Below are positions 30,270 to 34,861 of a stretch of DNA of 34,861 bases, in pieces. Position 1 is the first letter of the stretch; every line of letters begins with the position of its first letter. Origin of the DNA: an uncultured Clostridia bacterium. GTDB lineage: Bacteria > Bacillota > Clostridia > Christensenellales > Aristaeellaceae. Location of the stretch: contig CAMVEB010000041.1 of the NCBI GenBank assembly GCA_947166385.1, positions 1-34,861 on the forward strand, given 5' to 3'. The notes beneath the pieces are model-generated. The model was not told where the DNA came from. It ran no database searches and saw nothing but the letters and a program-made list of their open reading frames with translations. The translations under genes were made by a program, and so were the position numbers.

Positions 30270-30957
30270 CCGGCACCTCCCCTTCCGAGATTTCCCCGTC
30301 GATGATGTGGACCACGCGCCGCGCGTGCCGGGCGATCTTCATGTCGTGCGTGATCATGATCACGGTCCGCTTCTCGTCGTTCAGTTCCTGGAAAAGCTCC
30401 ATGATCTGGGCGCCGGTTTTCTGGTCCAGGGCGCCCGTCGGCTCGTCTGCCAGCAGCAGTCCCGGATTTCCGACCATCGCCCGCGCGATCGCCACGCGCT
30501 GTTGCTGTCCGCCGGATAGCTGCGTCGGCAGGTGGTCCATCCGTTCCTTCAGTCCGACTTTCTCCAGCATGGCCTCCGCCCGTTCCTTCCGTTCCCGGGG
30601 CCGGATGCCCGCGTAGATCAGGGGCAGTTCCACGTTCTTCAGCGCCGTCAGGCGGGGCAGTAGCTGGCTGTTCTGGAAGATGAAACCGATCTCCCGGTTC
30701 CGCAGTGCCGCCAGTTCCTCCTCGTCCAGGGTTTCCACTTCCCGTCCCCGCAGGGTGTATTCCCCGCCGGTCGGGCTGTCCAGGCACCCGATGATGTTCA
30801 TCAGGGTGCTCTTCCCGCTGCCGCTGGGCCCCAGCACGCTCAGGTATTCCCCTTCCTCCAGTTCCAGGTTCACCTTCTTCAGCGCGTGGACGGCCTCGCC
30901 GGCCAGATAGTAGTCCTTGTCAATTTCCCGCATCCGGAAAAACACGCTGTCTTCCAT
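30262..30957 (-). CDS. MacB/LolD-type ABC transporter ATPase
   Basis: 231 residues with all ATPase motifs: Walker A GPSGSGKST near 43, Q-loop FIFQNSQLLPRL, signature LSGGQQQRVAIARAM, Walker B LLLADEPTGALD and H-loop MITHDMKIA. It belongs to the class that pairs with MacB/FtsX permeases. It lies two bases after the adaptor gene and overlaps the permease gene, one translational block. Confidence 0.93.
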   Translation of the reverse strand: MEDSVFFRMREIDKDYYLAGEAVHALKKVNLELEEGEYLSVLGPSGSGKSTLMNIIGCLDSPTGGEYTLRGREVETLDEEELAALRNREIGFIFQNSQLLPRLTALKNVELPLIYAGIRPRERKERAEAMLEKVGLKERMDHLPTQLSGGQQQRVAIARAMVGNPGLLLADEPTGALDQKTGAQIMELFQELNDEKRTVIMITHDMKIARHARRVVHIIDGEISEGEVPDA

Positions 30958-30959
30958 CT

Positions 30960-32006
30960 TTATCGGCCTCCCGGCTGTCCGGAGCCGCCCTGGCCGGAGC
31001 CGCTGGGCCGCTCCCGCGTACCGCTGCCGCCGTCCCTGCTGAACCTTTCGCCTCCGGGCATGCTCGGCTGGTTCACCTGCTGGTTCCCGAAGATCCCGCT
31101 GAACAGGCTGGCCAGTCCGCTTTCTTCCTGCGTCTTCTCCGCGATCTTGTACACCGTCTCCCCGGATTCGATCCCGCTTTTGATCTCGACGTAGTTCCCG
31201 TTGCTGACGCCCACCGTCACCGGCGTTTCTGTCATCGATCCGTCCGCCGCCTGCTTGTATACGTAGGCGGTGTTGTCTCTTGCGGTGCTCAGAGCGTCCA
31301 TCTTCAGCACGATCACGTCGTTGGCCTCTTCCAGCGGCACCGTCACCGTCGCCTGCATCCCGGGATAGATGTTCTTCGTCTCCGTCGTGTCGACGTACAC
31401 GGTCGTCGTGTAGTAGGCCACGTTGTTCCCGGTGTAGCTCACATAGTCAATCTTGTCGATCGTGGAGTCGTAGTTCGCCCCGGCGGAGCTGACCGTCACC
31501 CGGCAGCTCTGCCCCACGGCCACGTTGCCGATATCGCTCTCGCCCACCCGGACCGACACCTTCATATGGTTGAAGTCCGCCAGCGTCAGCAGCGATGCTC
31601 CGGAGGCCACTTCGTCCCCGGCCGCCGCGTCAACCGAGCTGACCGTCCCGTCGAAGTCCGCTTCCAGCGTGCTTCCGCCGCTCAGGCGCATCAGCTTGTC
31701 TCCCTGCTTCACCTCGTCCCCCGCGGAGACGTACACTTCCTTGACTTTCTGCTCCCCGCTGGCGGTGTAGGTCGTGCTGTTCACCAGCTGCATCGTCCCG
31801 CTGAAGCTCAGGCTGTTCGAGATCGATCCCGTCGTCGCCGTATAGGGATCGTAAGTCACCTTGTAGTCCGCCCGCAGCTTGCTGTATACGAGCCATCCGC
31901 CCCCGCCGATCAGCACCAGCAGAAGGATGGAAATGATAATCCGTTTCCGGATCTTTTTCCGGCTTTTCTTTTTCTTCCGGATTTCCGATTCCGATACGTT
32001 GCTCAT
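30960..32006 (-). CDS. MacA/HlyD-type membrane adaptor, first gene of the efflux operon
   Basis: 348 residues. A basic N terminus (SEIRKKKKSRKKIRKRI) and one membrane helix (about 23-44) anchor it with the body outside. A lipoyl-like domain (KVKEVYVSAGDEVKQGDKLM, DGTVSSVDAAAGDEVASGAS) and a beta-barrel (MKVSVRVGESDIGNVAVGQS, NIYPGMQATVTV) follow. The final about 40 residues are Gly/Ser/Arg/Pro-rich and disordered (PSGSGQGGSGQPGGR). GGAGG stands eight bases before the ATG. The region up to 32102 is AT-rich but shows no clear promoter hexamers. Confidence 0.88.
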   Translation of the reverse strand: MSNVSESEIRKKKKSRKKIRKRIIISILLLVLIGGGGWLVYSKLRADYKVTYDPYTATTGSISNSLSFSGTMQLVNSTTYTASGEQKVKEVYVSAGDEVKQGDKLMRLSGGSTLEADFDGTVSSVDAAAGDEVASGASLLTLADFNHMKVSVRVGESDIGNVAVGQSCRVTVSSAGANYDSTIDKIDYVSYTGNNVAYYTTTVYVDTTETKNIYPGMQATVTVPLEEANDVIVLKMDALSTARDNTAYVYKQAADGSMTETPVTVGVSNGNYVEIKSGIESGETVYKIAEKTQEESGLASLFSGIFGNQQVNQPSMPGGERFSRDGGSGTRERPSGSGQGGSGQPGGR

Positions 32007-32102
32007 GCCTTCATCCTCCGATCTCCTTTCACATGATCCGGGGACAAGATTACTCGCCTTTCCTAAAACGTACTTAAAAACAAAAAATCTTTTCGAACAT
32101 AG

Positions 32103-32134
32103 AAAAATCCCGATCTCTCCGAAGAGAGACCGGG
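32103..32134 (-). terminator. Terminator of the pilin gene
   Basis: Reverse strand CCCGGTCTCTC (32134-32124), loop TTCG, GAGAGATCGGG (32119-32109), then ATTTTT: an 11-base-pair stem with one G-T pair and a stable UUCG tetraloop. It separates the pilin from the efflux operon. Confidence 0.9.
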
Positions 32135-32174
32135 AAAGGAGTCTTAGGTTTTTGACCTAATCAGCTTTCACTGA

Positions 32175-33671
32175 TTATTCGTGAACCCTGCGACGGGCAA
32201 CCAGGATCACCGCAGCGCCGACAACCAGCAGGCCGCCGAGGATGTAGAAGATCGTTGTGCCGATACCGCCGGTGCTGGGCAGTTCAGTACCCTGATTATT
32301 GGTAACGGTAGGAGTCAGTGTCAGATCAGTGGACAAGTTGTTAACATCAGCCGGGTCAACAGCTGTCGCGGGCTTAATGGTCCAAGTCGTATCAGCAGCC
32401 TTGTTATATCCAGTAGGCACTTCTTTTTCAATCAGGATGTAAGATCCATCCGGGAGGCCTTCGAAGCTCGCAACAGCGTCTCCTTCTTTTTCACCAGTTT
32501 GAGCATTTGTGGCCCGCACAGGACGTACGACAGTTGCTTCAGATTCGGCTACCCAAGAAATAACGCCATTTGTGTTCTTGTAGTACAGGTTACTGGAATT
32601 CTTCAGAATGAAACCAGCACCTTCCAATGCAGCTCCGGTGCCATCCTCCTTTGTAACAGTGATCCGAGCGGGATACACATTAACAGTATCAGTGTCCGTC
32701 AGAGGATTAGATATGTCGCCCCACTTAATTGTGGCTTCGTTGGGGTTCGCACTAGCAATAACAGCAGTGTTGTTGACTGTACCAGTATAGTTGATAACAA
32801 TCGTCTTTCCAACGTTATCAGCGAGCCAAGAATTCTTGAAAGCGATGTAGATGTCGAGCTCGCCATCAGTTGCATTATTAGTCATTGTAGGAGTGCCATC
32901 AGCATACGTAGAAACCGCAATAGCATCACTCAGAGAAGCGGGCGTTTCTCCAACAGCAGCAGTCTCCAACTTGACGGTAACCGTATTGCCAAGTGTCAGA
33001 CCATGGGACATTTTATCTTCGAATCTGTAGTTCACAGCGCCATTCGCGATCGGAATACGAACTTCGAAGTTAACAACCGCGCCAACCTGAGCAATTGCAG
33101 CTTCCCGATCAGAAGTCACAGAGCCTTCATCATTAACTACTCCAGTGATCTCCTTGTCGATGTTAGTGGGCGGGTTCTTATCCTGAACAGTTTCATCAGG
33201 TCCGATACTGTCGATCGTTACCAACGTACCAGTTGTGGTGGTGATGAAATAGTAACCATCAGTCAAGCCGGAAATCGTCTGGTCGTTACCGTCACCTGTA
33301 ATGGTCTTATCCGTCAGTTTCTGACCGTAAGCCTTAGCCCAAGCTTTGAAATTCTCGGATTTCAGCATGTCTTCATTCAAACCGGATTTAGCTTTCACGT
33401 TACCAGCGGAATCAAGTTCGAACCAGGAAGTGGCGCCATCCACTTCAGAACCATTAACGGTAGCTTTGAAATCAGATACACCGGTACGCAGTTTGTAACT
33501 GATACCAGCTCCACCGTCAGTTCTTGCTGAATCTACAATTGCATCAAACAGCTTGTAAATGTCATAGGTCTGTCCAACGTTTGTTTTTTCAATTGTGATG
33601 TTTGCCGCCAGAGCAGACGCAGCCATTAACACCATCGCCAGGGCAAGTACGAGAGCAATAAGTTTCTTCAT
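32175..33671 (-). CDS. LPXTG-anchored fimbrial backbone-type pilin
   Basis: 498 residues. Signal peptide MKKLIALVLALAMVLMAASA. An N-terminal domain (ITIEKTNVGQTYDIYKLFDA), then VQDKNPPTNIDKEI near residue 168, which resembles the VYPKN...IDK pilin-motif region whose Lys is joined to the next subunit by sortase. A D2-type isopeptide domain (VVNFEVRIPI, YRFEDKMSHGLTL) is followed by a SpaA-like domain ending EKEVPTGYN. The C terminus has LPSTG, a membrane helix and RRR. No sortase or accessory pilin gene is in the window, so it is either a single-subunit pilus or depends on enzymes elsewhere. It is monocistronic, between a strong promoter and terminator, and more AT-rich than the efflux genes. 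Confidence 0.9.
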   Translation of the reverse strand: MKKLIALVLALAMVLMAASALAANITIEKTNVGQTYDIYKLFDAIVDSARTDGGAGISYKLRTGVSDFKATVNGSEVDGATSWFELDSAGNVKAKSGLNEDMLKSENFKAWAKAYGQKLTDKTITGDGNDQTISGLTDGYYFITTTTGTLVTIDSIGPDETVQDKNPPTNIDKEITGVVNDEGSVTSDREAAIAQVGAVVNFEVRIPIANGAVNYRFEDKMSHGLTLGNTVTVKLETAAVGETPASLSDAIAVSTYADGTPTMTNNATDGELDIYIAFKNSWLADNVGKTIVINYTGTVNNTAVIASANPNEATIKWGDISNPLTDTDTVNVYPARITVTKEDGTGAALEGAGFILKNSSNLYYKNTNGVISWVAESEATVVRPVRATNAQTGEKEGDAVASFEGLPDGSYILIEKEVPTGYNKAADTTWTIKPATAVDPADVNNLSTDLTLTPTVTNNQGTELPSTGGIGTTIFYILGGLLVVGAAVILVARRRVHE

Positions 33672-33718
33672 GTGTGCAATCCATCCTTTCTAAAATAAAT
33701 CTATGGTCTCAAGCTTTC

Positions 33719-33744
33719 GCCTGGAGAAAAAGTGATTCTCCGGC
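33719..33744 (-). promoter_or_regulatory. Hairpin in the pilin mRNA leader
   Basis: Reverse strand GCCGGAGAA, seven-base loop, TTCTCCAGGC: a six-base-pair stem extended by GCC/GGC across one bulged A. It lies about 35-60 bases into a leader of roughly 108 bases. It may stabilise the transcript. Confidence 0.4.
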
Positions 33745-33785
33745 ATTGGGCAGGCTGAACCTGATCTGCCCTACCAGACATCTGC

Positions 33786-33814
33786 ATGATATCCCCTAAT
33801 ACTTGATTTGTCAA
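33786..33814 (-). promoter_or_regulatory. Sigma-70 promoter of the pilin gene
   Basis: Reverse strand TTGACA (33814-33809), 17 bases, TATCAT (33791-33786): consensus -35, ideal spacer and five of six in the -10. It is the strongest promoter in the window by sequence. Confidence 0.85.
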
Positions 33815-34730
33815 GGGTTTTCAACGTTTCCAAAAGTTACTTTTGGCAGTCTCCCAACCATGCCATATTCCAGTTTTTGGTGTAACATGCGTAACCAACC
33901 CCTTTTTTTGGTGTAACCGATCTTTCTCATGAAACCATTCCTTTTCCCCTGATTAACCAAAATCCGTTGAATTTCAACGTCTCGATAAAAACCACCCCAT
34001 CCATTGCGGTTACATGGGGTCCATAACACCATCCAAAATTATTACGAAAATTTAATAATTAAAATTTCGGAAATTTTAAAATTTCCTTCCCGTGTCATCC
34101 TGTTAGACGTGATGGATCTTCTACGAGTTCAAAGAATTACAAGTGCAATTTTTGCCATCTCTCCTCCGGATCCCCGAAAAATCTGGCTTCCAGCCATTTC
34201 CCCTGTGTAAAGGCCTCCGTTTACGAGTGCGAAGAATTTCGAGTGCGAAACGTGATTGTGTGTTTGTGTGTTTGTGGCGAGCAGCGATTTCCCTCCTCCC
34301 AAGGTGTTTGCGGTGTTCATCTGTTCTCCCTCCCAAAGATTTTTTGAGTGCGAAGAAATTTGAGTGCGAAATGAGATTTTCCCTTGTGTGTTTGTGTGTT
34401 TGTGGTGTGATTGCATTTCTGTAGTATTTTCTGATAAAAAGCATAGCTCCGCCGTTGCGGCAGTAGCTTTCTCTTTCTGCCCCATTTATGATTCCCCTTC
34501 TTTCTCTGCGCCATCCCCCAGCCCGGCAAGTGACATCGGTGCTGCAGTTTGCTCGCGTCTGCTTCCTTCGTGCCTGTGAAGGCACATCTTATTATATCTT
34601 AAAGTTCTCTTTTCCGCAACTATCATTTTCTATTATTTACAACTTTATTCTGTCAAAAGATACTTCCAATCCTCTTCCCCCGCGTTAGGAATCGATCGCC
34701 GCAACTGCGATCTGCCGGTTTCAAACAAGC
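33815..34730. other. Gene-free stretch with direct repeats
   Basis: Small frames here have no ribosome site or recognisable product. Two direct repeats of TTTTTGGTGTAAC lie near 33875-33920. Three related copies of CGAGTGCGAAGAATTTCGAG-type sequence begin at 34123 (degenerate), 34223 and 34346, and the last two are followed by a TGTGTGTTTG tract. The role is unknown. Confidence 0.5.
34123..34405. repeat. Diverged direct repeat, three copies
   Basis: Copies at 34123-34153, 34223-34277 and 34344-34405. The core is GAGTGCGAAGAAwTT followed by a second GAGTGCGAAA, so each copy itself contains the decamer twice. Copies 2 and 3 end in TGTGTTTGTGTGTTTGTGG. Copy 1 keeps the layout with several changes (GAGTTCAAAG, CAAGTGCAA). 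Confidence 0.6.
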
Positions 34731-34754
34731 AAAAAACCCGGAATTTCTTCCGGG
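34731..34754 (-). terminator. Intrinsic terminator of a leftward gene entering from the right
   Basis: Reverse strand CCCGGAA-GAAA-TTCCGGG (34754-34737), a GNRA tetraloop hairpin, followed at once by TTTTTT (34736-34731). Confidence 0.85.
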
Positions 34755-34772
34755 CCCCTCATCCATTTTTGC

Positions 34773-34861
34773 CTAGTGTATCATATCATAGGTCTGAGGA
34801 TCTCGTCCAATGTCATTTAGATAAGAATGATGGAAAGAGGACTGGAACTGAAACAAGTTCC
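34773..34861 (-). CDS. C-terminal end of an unknown protein (partial)
   Basis: One reverse frame is open from the window edge to a TAG at 34773, giving a tail that ends LNDIGRDPQTYDMIH. The other two reverse frames close sooner. A perfect terminator starts 18 bases past this stop, which supports a real gene end. The product cannot be recognised from 28 residues. Confidence 0.4.
   Translation of the reverse strand, partial: NLFQFQSSFHHSYLNDIGRDPQTYDMIH

Noticed and set aside
32181..33530. 449-codon forward frame opposite the pilin
   Set aside because: The reverse strand has signal peptide, LPSTG and pilin domains; the forward frame has none.
33811..34032. 73-codon reverse frame upstream of the pilin
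   Set aside because: It overlaps the -35 of the pilin promoter, has no ribosome site and contains a short direct repeat; not supported as a gene.

Overview
The window looks like a chromosomal segment of an anaerobic Clostridia-type bacterium (Bacillota). The grounds are strong AGGAGG-type ribosome sites, an LPXTG-anchored pilin, clostripain-type and glutamyl-endopeptidase-type secreted proteases, InlB B-repeats, and an early phage module of the kind found in Clostridia. I cannot name the genus.

Layout. (1) 1-4060: the end of an unknown membrane or wall protein, a decapitated ORF6N phage gene, a secreted InlB-repeat protein, and over 1.4 kb of GC-rich, gene-free repeats built from hairpin modules, including six 122-bp units in two blocks. 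Paralogous copies change both arms of a stem together. (2) 4221-13063: a compact integrated phage-like element. The lysogeny side reads rightward as repressor, short ImmA-like peptidase and zinc-ribbon integrase, all ATGA-coupled. The early side reads leftward as Cro-like regulator, two small proteins, Gam-like end protector, Sak4/AAA-type ATPase, SSB-like protein, ERCC4 nuclease, a small protein, CHC2 primase, VapE ATPase, DUF1492/ArpU-like protein and a Cys-motif protein. Four copies of a TTACTTwAAGTAA-type palindrome mark its control regions. Iteron-like heptamers beside vapE are a candidate origin. No packaging, capsid, tail or lysis gene is present, so it is a phage satellite or a decayed prophage.

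(3) 13306-27794: a signalling island. One leftward gene train encodes a TerY-like von Willebrand A (VWA) protein, a membrane PP2C phosphatase with an external peptidoglycan-binding domain, a membrane Ser/Thr-type kinase with a zinc cluster, a CFI-box Cys-rich protein, and a second VWA protein fused to Sel1/TPR repeats. Upstream are a zinc-ribbon/NPCBM membrane protein and an unknown soluble protein, then a rightward ECF sigma factor with its putative anti-sigma, and a convergent pair of secreted proteases. Three leftward transcription units (TerY train, NPCBM gene, unknown gene) carry the same ECF-type promoter, GGAAC-N16-YGTT with GG just before the -10. This ties them to the adjacent sigma factor. 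I read the whole as an envelope-stress phospho-signalling system, a wall-sensing version of the VWA-PP2C-kinase (TerY-P) triad.

(4) 27799-32134: a MacAB-like efflux operon (adaptor, ATPase, permease, second adaptor) closed by a 21-bp hairpin terminator. (5) 32103-33814: a monocistronic LPSTG pilin gene with a near-consensus sigma-70 promoter and a strong terminator. (6) 33815-34861: about 0.9 kb without a gene, holding a degenerate direct repeat, then the terminator and last codons of a leftward gene that enters from the right edge.
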